Of a stretch of 64,000 bases of DNA, positions 9,159-17,484 are shown piece by piece. How positions within the stretch are numbered: the stretch's first letter is position 1; each line of letters starts with the position of its first letter. Made by a program: the position numbers and the translations under genes. Source of the DNA: Pseudomonas sp. MM213 (lineage in GTDB: Bacteria; Pseudomonadota; Gammaproteobacteria; Pseudomonadales; Pseudomonadaceae); NCBI RefSeq assembly GCF_020423045.1, contig NZ_CP081943.1:3720001-3784000 (forward strand). The letters run 5' to 3'. The notes beneath the pieces are model-generated. The model saw only the letters and a program-made list of their open reading frames with translations, was not told where the DNA came from and did not search any database.

Positions 9159-11060
9159 CTACAACTTCGCCTGACGAATGGCGCCGCTGCGGGATTTGGC
9201 CATCGCCGCCAGCCGCACCGCCACATTCGCCGCGCCGTAACCGGCATAGCCGTTCTTGCGCTGGATGATTTCAAAGAAGAACCGCCCTTCGAACGGCTCG
9301 GTGTAAACGTGGAACAGCTCACCGCCCTGGGCATCACGGTCGTACAGCACGTTGTAATAAGCCAGTTCGCTGAGGAATTCGTCGTCGAAATCGAACCGCG
9401 CCGCCAGGTCATCGTAATAGTTGAGCGGGATATCCAGCAGCGGTACGCCCGCCTCCTTGGCCCGACGGACTTCGGCAAAGATATCGTCGCAGTCAAACGC
9501 GATGTGATGCACGCCGGAGCCGCGATAACTCGACAGCGCGTGTGAGATCGCGGTGTTGCGGTTCTCGGAAATGTTCAGCGGCAAGCGGATCGAACTGTCG
9601 CGGCTACGCAGCGCCCGGCTCTTCACCAGACCATACGGATCGGGCAGCACCACTTCGTCATCGGCTTCGAAATCCAGCAGGCTTTTGTAGAACAGCACCC
9701 AACTGTCGAGGCTGTCGGCCGGCAACGCCATGGCCATGTGGTCGATGCGCTTGAGGCCACCGCTGGCCGTTTCCGTCGGTTGCAGATTGAAGTCGGTGCC
9801 GTAGACGTCGGCGTCCTGGTCCACCAGGTAAATCAGGCTGCCATCCGGCGCGCGCACCGCAGCCAGTTCCAGCTCATTGGGGCCGACCAGTCCGCGATAA
9901 GGCTGACCTTTGTAAGCCACGGCCCGGGCCAGCGCGCTGGCGCTGTCATTGACCCGCACCGCAGTGGCGCACAGCGACGGGCCATGCGCTTCGAAAAAGC
10001 TGTGGGCAAACGAGTAGGGCTCGGAGTTGAGAATCAGGTTGATGTCGCCCTGACGCATCAGGCTCACGCTTTTTGAACGGTGTTGACCGGCCTTGACGAA
10101 GCCCAGCCGCTCCAGCCAATGAGAAAGCCTGGCGCCGAGGCTTTCGTCCACGGCGAACTCAAGAAACTCGATGCCGTTGTATTCACTGGCCTTCGGCGTC
10201 TCGAACAGAATGTCCGGGCTGGTCGCAGGTTTGGTTTCCTGCGCCAGCCGCTCGCGGGTCTTCTCTTCCAGGTACAGCAACGAACGCAAACCATCGGCGG
10301 CGTTGGCCCGTGGCGGTGCGGCGCGGAAGCCGTCGTTGAAGATCTCGAGCGACAACGGCCCGGTGTAGCCACTTTTGATGATCGGCGCGAGGAACCCCGG
10401 CAAATCGAATTCGCCCTGGCCCGGGAAGCAGCGGAAATGCCGGCTCCATTCCAGCACGTCCATGGCCAGGATCGGCGCGTCGGCCATTTGCACGAAGAAG
10501 ATTTTGTCGCCGGGAATGTCGGCGATGGCACTCGGATCGCCCTTGAGCGACAACGTGTGGAAACTGTCCAGCAACACGCCCAGACTTGGGTGGTCCGCCT
10601 GGCGAACGATGTTCCATACCTGTTGCCAGGTGTTGACGTGCCGGCCCCAGGCCAACGCCTCGTAACCGATTCGCAGACCACGCGCACCGGCGTGCTCGGC
10701 CAGCAGGCGCAAGTCGTCGATGAGGATTTGCTCATCACCCACGGAATCGGCGGAAGCGTTGCTGCACACCAGCACCAGGTCAGTGCCCAGTTCCTGCATC
10801 AAGTCGAACTTGCGCTCGGCCCGCTCCAGATTGCGCGGCAGGCGGTCGCGGCGGCAGCCTTCGAAATCGCGGAACGGTTGAAACAGCGTGATGGCGATCC
10901 CGAGATCGGCGCACATCTGTTTAATTTCCCGAGGACTGCCGTCGTAATAGAGCAGGTCGTTCTCGAAAATCTCCACCCCGTCGAAACCGGCGGCGGCAAT
11001 GGCTTCGAGTTTTTCCGGCAGGGTACCGCTCAAGGACACGGTGGCAATGGAACGCTGCAT
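9159..11060 (-). CDS. quiC: 3-dehydroshikimate dehydratase QuiC, fused TIM barrel and HPPD-like domain
   Basis: A 633-residue two-domain enzyme converting 3-dehydroshikimate to protocatechuate. Residues 1-280 form an AP-endonuclease-2-like TIM barrel. By alignment from memory with the P. putida enzyme, the metal ligands are E134 (GYEALAW), D165 (LLDSFH), Q191 (FVQMADA) and E239 (SLEIFNDGFR). Residues 320-633 form a vicinal-oxygen-chelate domain like 4-hydroxyphenylpyruvate dioxygenase, with RIDHMAMA, GVHHIAFD and FFEIIQRKNG giving a His/His/Glu set. Such genes are often mis-annotated as HPPD. The start at 11060 has a GGGAG site; the 36-codon upstream extension is REP-derived sequence. Confidence 0.93.
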   Translation of the reverse strand: MQRSIATVSLSGTLPEKLEAIAAAGFDGVEIFENDLLYYDGSPREIKQMCADLGIAITLFQPFRDFEGCRRDRLPRNLERAERKFDLMQELGTDLVLVCSNASADSVGDEQILIDDLRLLAEHAGARGLRIGYEALAWGRHVNTWQQVWNIVRQADHPSLGVLLDSFHTLSLKGDPSAIADIPGDKIFFVQMADAPILAMDVLEWSRHFRCFPGQGEFDLPGFLAPIIKSGYTGPLSLEIFNDGFRAAPPRANAADGLRSLLYLEEKTRERLAQETKPATSPDILFETPKASEYNGIEFLEFAVDESLGARLSHWLERLGFVKAGQHRSKSVSLMRQGDINLILNSEPYSFAHSFFEAHGPSLCATAVRVNDSASALARAVAYKGQPYRGLVGPNELELAAVRAPDGSLIYLVDQDADVYGTDFNLQPTETASGGLKRIDHMAMALPADSLDSWVLFYKSLLDFEADDEVVLPDPYGLVKSRALRSRDSSIRLPLNISENRNTAISHALSSYRGSGVHHIAFDCDDIFAEVRRAKEAGVPLLDIPLNYYDDLAARFDFDDEFLSELAYYNVLYDRDAQGGELFHVYTEPFEGRFFFEIIQRKNGYAGYGAANVAVRLAAMAKSRSGAIRQAKL

Positions 11061-11114
11061 GTTTCGACTCCCGGTGGTGGAGACCATCTTGTTAGGGGCA
11101 TTGCACGCATTTTT

Positions 11115-11185
11115 TGTAGGAGCGAAGCTTGCTCGCGAAGGCAATCTTGAGGACCCCATCGCCAGCAAGCCGGCTCCTACAAGGG
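11115..11185. repeat. Chimeric REP pair
   Basis: The left copy is TGTAGGAGCGAAGCTTGCTC (then GCGAAGG). The inverted right copy is of another subtype, CGCCAGCAAGCCGGCTCCTA. The arms share only the GTAGGAGC tail, unlike most matched pairs in the window. Confidence 0.85.
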
Positions 11186-11241
11186 ACCGCGTTTTTCATG
11201 GAGTAAATTATTGGCTGTAGTATCGAGCACAGCAATTCAAA

Positions 11242-11259
11242 GTGTACTATCCGGTTAGT
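11242..11259. promoter_or_regulatory. Candidate TetR operator between quiC and the MFS gene
   Basis: Core ACTATCCGGTTAGT at 11246-11259, a 14-bp near-palindrome with a single mismatched base pair. On the minus strand it reads ACTAACCGGATAGTACA, matching the aroQ upstream site at 6913 in TAACC-N3-TAGTACA. It lies 5 bp from the PcaR-box match. Confidence 0.6.
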
Positions 11260-11264
11260 TTTCC

Positions 11265-11279
11265 GTGCGATTATCGAAC
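11265..11279 (-). promoter_or_regulatory. PcaR-box match
   Basis: GTTCGATAATCGCAC on the minus strand, containing the palindrome CGATAATCG. It is identical over 15 bp to the sequence I remember as the PcaR binding element at the pcaIJ promoter of P. putida. The embedded GATAAT could serve as a -10 hexamer for quiC. PcaR itself is not encoded in the window. The match to the literature sequence is from memory. Confidence 0.6.
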
Positions 11280-11410
11280 ACAATGGCCTTTGGCGAATTG
11301 ACGATTTTTCGTCCACTGCCCACCATCCACTACACATTGAGTCCGGTCACAACCATCGGTCTCGGTGACCCAAGACTCAGAACACCACATAAAAATAATC
11401 GGTGGCCTAC

Positions 11411-12751
11411 ATGACTCCTTCTCAAAGCTCTCCCGTGGAGCGTTCCTCCACGACTCCTGCCGTCGGTGGCATCGGCGACAAGATCCGCGGCGCCATGGCC
11501 GTCGGCAAGACCCGTTGGGGCATGCTGGCGCTGGTGTTTTTCGCCACCACCCTGAACTACATCGACCGTGCCGCACTGGGCGTGATGCAGCCGATCCTGG
11601 CCAAGGAAATGAGCTGGACGGCGATGGATTACGCCAACATCAACTTCTGGTTCCAGGTCGGCTACGCCATCGGTTTCGTGCTGCAAGGCCGGCTGATCGA
11701 CCGGGTCGGCGTGAAGCGCGTGTTCTTCTGCGCGGTGCTGCTCTGGAGCCTGGCGACCGGCGCCCACGGCCTGGCCACGTCAGCGGTCGGCTTCATGGTT
11801 TGCCGCTTTATCCTCGGGCTGACCGAAGCCGCCAACTACCCGGCTTGCGTGAAAACCACGCGGTTGTGGTTCCCGGCCGGCGAACGCGCCGTGGCCACCG
11901 GCATCTTCAACGCCGGCACCAACGTCGGTGCGATGTTCACCCCGATGCTGCTGCCACTGATCCTGCACGTGTGGGGCTGGCAAGCCGCGTTCCTGTGCAT
12001 GGCGTCGCTGGGCGGTATCTGGCTGCTGTTCTGGGGCCTGAAGTACTTCAACCCGGAAGATCACCCAAGCGTTAAACAATCGGAACTGGACTACATCCAG
12101 AAGGAAGTCGAACCGGAACAATCCCGCGTACCGTTCTCCAAAATCCTGCGCATGCGTGGCACCTGGGCCTTCGCCCTCGCCTACTCGATCACCGCGCCGG
12201 TGTTCTGGTTCTACCTGTACTGGCTGCCACCGTTCCTCAATCAGCAATACAACCTGGGGATCAACGTGACCCAGATGGGTATCCCGCTGATCATCATCTA
12301 CCTCACCGCTGACTTCGGCAGCGTTGGCGGCGGCATCCTGTCCTCGTTCCTGATCGGCCGCGGGATCAACCCGATCAAGGCGCGCCTGATGTCGATGTTC
12401 CTGTTCGCCTGCTGCATCATCGGCGTGGTCATGGCCGCCGGTTCGAGCAGCCTGTGGGTGGCGGTGTTTGCGATCTCCCTGGCCATCGGTGCACACCAGG
12501 CCTGGACCGCGAACATCTGGAGCCTGGTGATGGACTACACGCCTAAACACATGATGAGTACGGTGTTCGGCTTCGGCGGCATGTGTGCGGCGATTGGCGG
12601 GATGTTCATGACCCAGTTGGTCGGCCACATTCTGACCATCACCAACAACAACTACACCGTGCTGTTCACCATCATTCCGGCGATGTACTTCATCGCGCTG
12701 ACCTGGATGTACTTCATGGCGCCGCGCAAGATTCCTACAGTCGAAAACTGA
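11411..12751 (+). CDS. MFS transporter, ACS family, probable quinate/shikimate uptake
   Basis: A 446-residue 12-helix MFS protein of the anion:cation symporter family. Helix 1 carries LNYIDRAALGV, motif A follows as GRLIDRVGVKRVFF (about residue 95), and a family-typical TRLWFPAGERAVATGIFNAG lies near residue 150. ACS members import organic anions such as hexuronates, phthalate and quinate-like acids with protons. Divergence from quiC through a shared control region makes quinate, shikimate or a related cyclic acid the likely substrate. The start is the ATG at 11411; the GTG at 11402 is an alternative. Confidence 0.85.
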   Translation: MTPSQSSPVERSSTTPAVGGIGDKIRGAMAVGKTRWGMLALVFFATTLNYIDRAALGVMQPILAKEMSWTAMDYANINFWFQVGYAIGFVLQGRLIDRVGVKRVFFCAVLLWSLATGAHGLATSAVGFMVCRFILGLTEAANYPACVKTTRLWFPAGERAVATGIFNAGTNVGAMFTPMLLPLILHVWGWQAAFLCMASLGGIWLLFWGLKYFNPEDHPSVKQSELDYIQKEVEPEQSRVPFSKILRMRGTWAFALAYSITAPVFWFYLYWLPPFLNQQYNLGINVTQMGIPLIIIYLTADFGSVGGGILSSFLIGRGINPIKARLMSMFLFACCIIGVVMAAGSSSLWVAVFAISLAIGAHQAWTANIWSLVMDYTPKHMMSTVFGFGGMCAAIGGMFMTQLVGHILTITNNNYTVLFTIIPAMYFIALTWMYFMAPRKIPTVEN

Positions 12752-12762
12752 TACACCCCAAA

Positions 12763-12795
12763 CGCAGGCCTGATCCCGGGCCTGCGTTTTTTTAT
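12763..12795 (+). terminator. Intrinsic terminator of the MFS gene
   Basis: AACGCAGGCC / GGGCCTGCGTT hairpin with a short TGATCC loop, followed by seven T residues. It separates the transporter from the chemoreceptor gene. Confidence 0.9.
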
Positions 12796-12846
12796 GCGCA
12801 GGATTTATGAATGCCCCCTTTTTTCTCAACACCACAGAGACCCACC

Positions 12847-14469
12847 ATGTCGCCAGGTCACTTGAGCATTGCCAAACGCGCCGTGATCAGCTTCGGCGTT
12901 ATCGCCCTGCTGGTTCTGTTGCAGGGATTGTTCGCCCTCAAACAGGTTGCACAGGTCCGCGCCACCGGCCAGCACACGGAAAACATCTCCCTGCCGAGCG
13001 TTCGCTACCTGGGTGAAATCCGCGACTATGTCCTGAGCATTCGCGTACTCAGCCTGCGCATGGCACTCAACCGCGACCCCAAAGTGCTCGATGCTACCGT
13101 CACACGCCTGCATCAAGTACAAGGCTGGCTGGGCGAGACGCTGGAAAAATTCACCCCGCTGGTCGGTGATTACAACCGGGAGCCGTACGAAAAGTTCGTT
13201 GCCACCGTCACCCGTTACCGTCAGGCGTTGGCTCAATATGAAGCGCTGTCGCGGGAGAACCGCAGCGAAGACATGACCGCGCTGCTCAACGGCAAAATCC
13301 AGGAGTACTCGACCCAGACCGGTGACCAGTTCGCCGAATTGATGGCCCTTGCCGCCAATGAAGTCAGCCTGTCGGCCAGCCAGGCCGACTCGCTTTACAA
13401 CCAGGTGAAGTTCACCGTGATCGGTGCGCTGATCGCCGTTGCGCTCCTGACCTTGTGCCTGGCCTGGCTGCTGATTCGCAGCATCGTCGTTCCGATCCGT
13501 CAGGCCGTCGCCGTGGCCGAGCAAGTCGCCGCCGGGGACTTGAGTAAACCGATCCACAGCCACGGCAGCGATGAAACCGCACGTTTGCTCAAAGCCTTGT
13601 CGGCCATGCAAACCAGCCTGCGCGAAACCCTGCAGTTGATCAGCGGCACCTCGACGCAATTGGCGGCGGCTGCGCTGCAGATGAATCAGAACACTCGGCA
13701 GGATTCCGCTCGGCTGCAACAGCAACACAATGAAATCGAGCAAGCCGCCACGGCCGTCAACGAGATGACAGTCGCGGTGGAAGAAGTCGCACGTAACGCG
13801 GTGTCGACTTCCGACAGCACTCGCCTGTCCACGCAGCAAGCCAACCAGGGCCAGACGCGGGTCATTGAGACACTGGATTCGATTCAGGCGATGAGCAGCA
13901 ATGCCGGCATTGCTCTGCAACAGGTGCAGACGCTGGCCGAGCAATCCCGGGAAATCGGCAAGGTGCTGGACGTGATCCGCGCCATCGCCGAACAGACCAA
14001 CCTGCTTGCGCTCAATGCCGCCATCGAGGCCGCGCGCGCCGGGGAAGCCGGGCGTGGGTTTGCAGTGGTGGCCGATGAAGTACGGGCGCTGGCTCATCGC
14101 ACCCAGCAATCGACCCGCGAAATCGAACAGATGATTGGCCGGGTGCGGGGCGATACCGACAGCGTGGTGCTGTCGATGCACGACAACAGTCAGCGCGTCG
14201 CCGATACCTTGTCGATTGCCGAACAGGCGGGTCTGGCACTGGCAGAAATCACCCGGGCAATGGAGCAGATCCATGAACGTAATCTGGTGATCGCCAGCGC
14301 GTCAGAGGAACAGGCGCAAGTGGCCCGCGAGGTGGATCGCAATTTGCTGAACATCCGCGACCTGTCACTGGAAAGTGCCGACGCTTCGACCCGGACCAGC
14401 GCCACCAGCCAGGAATTGTCGCAACTGGCGACCGGCCTGCAAAACCTGGTGGTGCGCTTCAGATTCTGA
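12847..14469 (+). CDS. Methyl-accepting chemotaxis protein with four-helix-bundle sensor
   Basis: A 540-residue inner-membrane chemoreceptor. TM1 is at residues 10-31, a helical periplasmic domain of about 155 residues follows, TM2 is at 189-211, then a HAMP domain and a long coiled-coil signalling domain. The CheA/CheW hairpin tip is [20 protein letters not shown]. The ligand domain length fits the four-helix-bundle class, to which PcaY of P. putida (a receptor for quinate, shikimate and protocatechuate) belongs. Its position just after the quinate transporter makes such a role plausible but unproven. The start at 12847 removes 12 non-conserved residues of a longer reading. Confidence 0.88.
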   Translation: MSPGHLSIAKRAVISFGVIALLVLLQGLFALKQVAQVRATGQHTENISLPSVRYLGEIRDYVLSIRVLSLRMALNRDPKVLDATVTRLHQVQGWLGETLEKFTPLVGDYNREPYEKFVATVTRYRQALAQYEALSRENRSEDMTALLNGKIQEYSTQTGDQFAELMALAANEVSLSASQADSLYNQVKFTVIGALIAVALLTLCLAWLLIRSIVVPIRQAVAVAEQVAAGDLSKPIHSHGSDETARLLKALSAMQTSLRETLQLISGTSTQLAAAALQMNQNTRQDSARLQQQHNEIEQAATAVNEMTVAVEEVARNAVSTSDSTRLSTQQANQGQTRVIETLDSIQAMSSNAGIALQQVQTLAEQSREIGKVLDVIRAIAEQTNLLALNAAIEAARAGEAGRGFAVVADEVRALAHRTQQSTREIEQMIGRVRGDTDSVVLSMHDNSQRVADTLSIAEQAGLALAEITRAMEQIHERNLVIASASEEQAQVAREVDRNLLNIRDLSLESADASTRTSATSQELSQLATGLQNLVVRFRF

Positions 14470-14475
14470 CCCTGT

Positions 14476-15354
14476 TCAGCGACGGCTTTGCTGCCAGGCC
14501 GCCGCCAAACCGCTGCAGCAAATCACCGCGATCCCGACCACCGTGGTCAGGGTCGGCGTGTGGGAAAACAGCAACCAGCCGAGCAAGCCGGCGAAGACAA
14601 TCTGGCAATAGCCGAACGGCGCCAACAGCGCCGGAGCGGCGTAGCGGAATGCCTGAGTCAGGAACAAGTGCGCCGTCATCCCGCATGCCCCCAGCGCCAC
14701 CATCATCAATCCATGCCCGAGGCTCGGCACTTGCCAGAAGAACGGCACCAGCGCGCTCATCACCAGGGTGTTGCACAACCCGGCGAAAAAGTTGCTGGTG
14801 GTCGGGCTGTCGACGCTGCTGAGCTTGCGGGTGAGCAATTGATAGAAGCAGAAAAACAGCGCCGAGCAGAGCGGCAGCAGCACCGCTGGCGTGAACAGAT
14901 CGCCGCCGGGGTGGACGATGATCAATACGCCGATAAATCCGCAAATCACCGCGATCCATTGGCCACGGGTAACGCGCTCACGCAGCAGCGGCACCGACAG
15001 CGCAGTCACCAGGACCGGAGCAAGAAAGTTGACCGCGGTGGCTTCGGCCAACGGGATGTATTGCAAGCCGGTGGTGAAAAACAGACTGGTGCCCAACAGG
15101 CACAACGCCCTCAGCAACTGCAGCAACGGTCGTTTGGTGCGTAGGACTCGCAGCCCGGATTGCGGCAGAAAAATCCCGGCCATCAACAAGGTGTGAACCA
15201 CATACCGGGCCCACACCACCATGACGATCGGGTAGAACCCCGAAAGGTATTTCGACAAGGCGTCATGGCTGGAGAAGAGAAAGGTGGCGAAGACGATCAG
15301 CAAAATCCCTTTGAAGGGTTGGTTTACGCCGGAGAGCGGGGTGCTGACGGTCAT
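14476..15354 (-). CDS. DMT-superfamily EamA transporter
   Basis: A 292-residue protein with ten predicted membrane helices in two EamA repeats. The first starts at GILLIVFATFLFSSHDALSKYL, the second near RGQWIAVICGFIGVLIIV at about residue 125. These are inner-membrane metabolite exporters, and the substrate cannot be told from the sequence. The start at 15354 is supported by an AAGGAA site 8 bp upstream. A REP pair separates it from the upstream isomerase gene, so it may be a separate unit although it shares the strand. Confidence 0.88.
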   Translation of the reverse strand: MTVSTPLSGVNQPFKGILLIVFATFLFSSHDALSKYLSGFYPIVMVVWARYVVHTLLMAGIFLPQSGLRVLRTKRPLLQLLRALCLLGTSLFFTTGLQYIPLAEATAVNFLAPVLVTALSVPLLRERVTRGQWIAVICGFIGVLIIVHPGGDLFTPAVLLPLCSALFFCFYQLLTRKLSSVDSPTTSNFFAGLCNTLVMSALVPFFWQVPSLGHGLMMVALGACGMTAHLFLTQAFRYAAPALLAPFGYCQIVFAGLLGWLLFSHTPTLTTVVGIAVICCSGLAAAWQQSRR

Positions 15355-15385
15355 TGGGGTTCCTTTTTTACTTCGAAAGTCAAAA

Positions 15386-15455
15386 GCTTCGCGGGCGAGC
15401 CTCGCTCCTACAAAAGCAATGGAAAACCCTGTAGGAGCGTGGCTTGCCCGCGAAC
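15386..15455. repeat. REP pair
   Basis: Inverted copies of GTAGGAGCGAGGCTCGCCCG type (left, RC at 15386-15412) and TGTAGGAGCGTGGCTTGCCC (right). Between the EamA transporter start and the isomerase stop. Confidence 0.85.
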
Positions 15456-15471
15456 AGGTGCGCAGCACCTT

Positions 15472-16293
15472 CTAGATTCTTGCCAACAATTCCCGGGCCT
15501 TATCCAGCGCCATCTGCGCCCGCTGCAACCCGCTCACGCCCTGCTCCAACAACTTCACCGTCGGAATCTCCAGGCTTAGCGGAATATCGGCCGGCAAACA
15601 CTGCAACAACCCCGCCAGATCACAATCGCCATCACCTGGAAAACGTCGCTCGTTGCGGGCCTGACGCAAAATCTCCGCCATGTCCGTCGGTCGCGGCCCC
15701 GCCACATCGCACAACTGCGCATACCGTAACCGTGACGGGGCGACTTTGGCCAGATCTTCCAGCCGAGAACCCGAGCGGTCGAAATGGAAAGCATCAACCA
15801 ATACCGCGCCGTTTTCACGATCAGCGTTTTCGACAATGCGCACCGCTTGTTCAAGATTGCGCGCATCAGTCCAGGGCATGAACTCCAGGTGCGGGTGCAG
15901 TCCGTAAGGCGCCGCCAGATCACAGAGCCGGGCGAAGTTTTCCGTCAGCCGCTGCTCGTCAGAATCGTTACCCGCCACCAGCAATTCACTGGCACCAAAC
16001 TCCGCACCGACTGCCAGAGTTTTCTCGAAGTCGGCGACGACGGTGTCCGGTTTAAGACGCAGGATTTCAACATCCAGCACACGAATACCGGTGTCGCGCA
16101 GCCGCGCCAGCGTCTCACGCCGCAAACCGACATCGGCTACCAGCGCAAAGTGATGTTCTTCGGGTGTCGCCGGCTCAAGGCGCAGTCCCACGTGGCTGTA
16201 CCCGGCACGTGCCGCGACGTCCACCATCTGCGGCGGTGACAATTCCAGTACCGTCAGACTGGCCAGGGAAAAGATCCGTTCATTCATGTTCAT
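15472..16293 (-). CDS. Sugar phosphate isomerase/epimerase-like TIM barrel
   Basis: A 273-residue AP-endonuclease-2/xylose-isomerase-like barrel. Likely metal-binding motifs are LEFMPWTD near residue 137, LVDAFHFDRSG near residue 165, and LSLEIPTVKL near residue 252. Relatives include hydroxypyruvate isomerase, IolE and 3-dehydroshikimate dehydratases. Its ATG overlaps the stop of the upstream Gfo/Idh gene by 4 bp, so the two form an operon. Such pairs usually oxidise and then isomerise or dehydrate a polyol, cyclitol or sugar acid. The substrate is unknown; it is not the same type of protein as the full-length QuiC nearby. Confidence 0.85.
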   Translation of the reverse strand: MNMNERIFSLASLTVLELSPPQMVDVAARAGYSHVGLRLEPATPEEHHFALVADVGLRRETLARLRDTGIRVLDVEILRLKPDTVVADFEKTLAVGAEFGASELLVAGNDSDEQRLTENFARLCDLAAPYGLHPHLEFMPWTDARNLEQAVRIVENADRENGAVLVDAFHFDRSGSRLEDLAKVAPSRLRYAQLCDVAGPRPTDMAEILRQARNERRFPGDGDCDLAGLLQCLPADIPLSLEIPTVKLLEQGVSGLQRAQMALDKARELLARI

Positions 16294-17345
16294 TCCTCGA
16301 TCACCACGGGGGTGCAGGCGCGACCGGTTTCGGCGGCCTCGCGGATGGCTTCGATCAACGCCAGTGTGCGTGCCGCATCGGCAGCGCTGACCAACGGCTC
16401 GACTTCCCGACGCACCACGCGCACGAAATGCTGCAACTGCAAACCCAGGGCTTCATCGGCGCTGACGCTTTCCTGCATCGGCAACAAGGGTTGATGCCAT
16501 CCCCCATCAGCGTCGGCGTAATGCCAGCGCTTGAGTTGCGGAATGCTCAACGCGCCGCCGGTACCGGCCAACAAGTAACACGGCTGATCCGCCTGACGCG
16601 GATACACCGGGTTCTCCCCGGAATCCAGCTCCCAACTCCAGGGCGCCGCCACTGCGTCGGAACCGGTCAGGCTGCCCAGTGCGCCGTTGTCGAATTGCAG
16701 CAACACCGCCGCACAATCCTCGTTGGCAAACCCGCGCACGGCATTACTGGTGATCGCTTGAACCTGCCGCACTTCGCCGCACAGATGGCGCAGCAGATCG
16801 AGGTCATGGATCAGGTTGGTCAGCAACATTCCCGCGCCTGGTTCGCGGCGCCACGGCGTTTCGAAATAACTGTCGGGTTTGCGTAATTGCCAGAGCGCGG
16901 TCACCGTCGTCAGCCGTCCCAAAGCACCGCTTTGCACCAGTTCGCGGGCGCGGACGATCAGTGGATTGTGCCGACGATGATGGCCGACCAGCACCGGGAC
17001 GCCGGTGGCTTTCGAGGCGGCTACCAACTCGCGCGCCTCATCCAGGTGCACGCCGACCGGTTTTTCCAGCAGGACCGGCACGCCGGCAGCCAGGCAATCG
17101 AGTGCAGTGCTGACGTGCAGCGTGTTCGGGTTGGCCACGATGACCGCGTCCGGCTTCACCTGCTCCAGCATCTGACGGTGATCGGCGAAATACCCCACGC
17201 CCCATTCGGCGGCGAGGCCTGCCGCTTGCGGGCCAGGATCGGCTACGGCGCACAGGGTCGCGTCCTTCAGGGTGTGCAGATGCCGGTAATGCTGCTGGCC
17301 CATGTTGCCGGCACCGATCAGGGCGATGCGAACGGGCGAAGTCAT
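16290..17345 (-). CDS. Gfo/Idh/MocA-family oxidoreductase
   Basis: A 351-residue NAD(P)-dependent dehydrogenase. The Rossmann motif is IGAGNMGQQHYRHL at residues 10-23; the catalytic-lysine motif EKPVGVHLDEA lies near residue 94; a conserved DLDLLRHLCG lies near residue 180. The family oxidises inositol, glucose and other polyols or reduces their keto forms. It is the first gene of an operon with the TIM-barrel isomerase. The motif at 17388-17408, 43 bp upstream of the start, is shared with the operon controlled from the other side of the IclR gene. Confidence 0.9.
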   Translation of the reverse strand: MTSPVRIALIGAGNMGQQHYRHLHTLKDATLCAVADPGPQAAGLAAEWGVGYFADHRQMLEQVKPDAVIVANPNTLHVSTALDCLAAGVPVLLEKPVGVHLDEARELVAASKATGVPVLVGHHRRHNPLIVRARELVQSGALGRLTTVTALWQLRKPDSYFETPWRREPGAGMLLTNLIHDLDLLRHLCGEVRQVQAITSNAVRGFANEDCAAVLLQFDNGALGSLTGSDAVAAPWSWELDSGENPVYPRQADQPCYLLAGTGGALSIPQLKRWHYADADGGWHQPLLPMQESVSADEALGLQLQHFVRVVRREVEPLVSAADAARTLALIEAIREAAETGRACTPVVIEE

Positions 17346-17387
17346 GGTGCGGTCCTCTTGTGATTATTGTTGATTGACCCTCAACAA

Positions 17388-17408
17388 TTTAGAACCTGGT
17401 TCCAGATT
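17388..17408. promoter_or_regulatory. Candidate IclR operator, site 1
   Basis: On the minus strand AATCTGGAACCAGGTTCTAA, containing the perfect palindrome GAACCxGGTTC. It matches site 2 at 18391-18412 in the pattern TCTGGAAYCWRRTTCTAAA. It lies just upstream of the Gfo/Idh gene. Confidence 0.6.
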
Positions 17409-17484
17409 CTTACACAAGCGATTCACGAAAGCGTGCGAACAACGCACAACTTTCCGGCGAACAAAGATTCCTGTGCGGCGGTGG

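Larger units (their letters stand above)
11061..11410. promoter_or_regulatory. Divergent quiC / MFS transporter control region
   Basis: A 350-bp intergenic region between divergently transcribed quiC and the MFS gene. It holds a chimeric REP pair (11115-11185), a TetR-like palindrome (11246-11259), a PcaR-box match (11265-11279), and a related TATCGAGCAC at 11221-11230, in direct repeat with TATCGAACAC 52 bp further on. The last 120 bp before the MFS gene show no further motif that I recognise. Confidence 0.7.

Noticed and set aside
12826..14274. 482-residue minus-strand frame opposite the chemoreceptor gene
   Set aside because: Composition rich in His, Gln and Arg, typical of antisense GC-rich frames; the plus strand has full MCP motifs.
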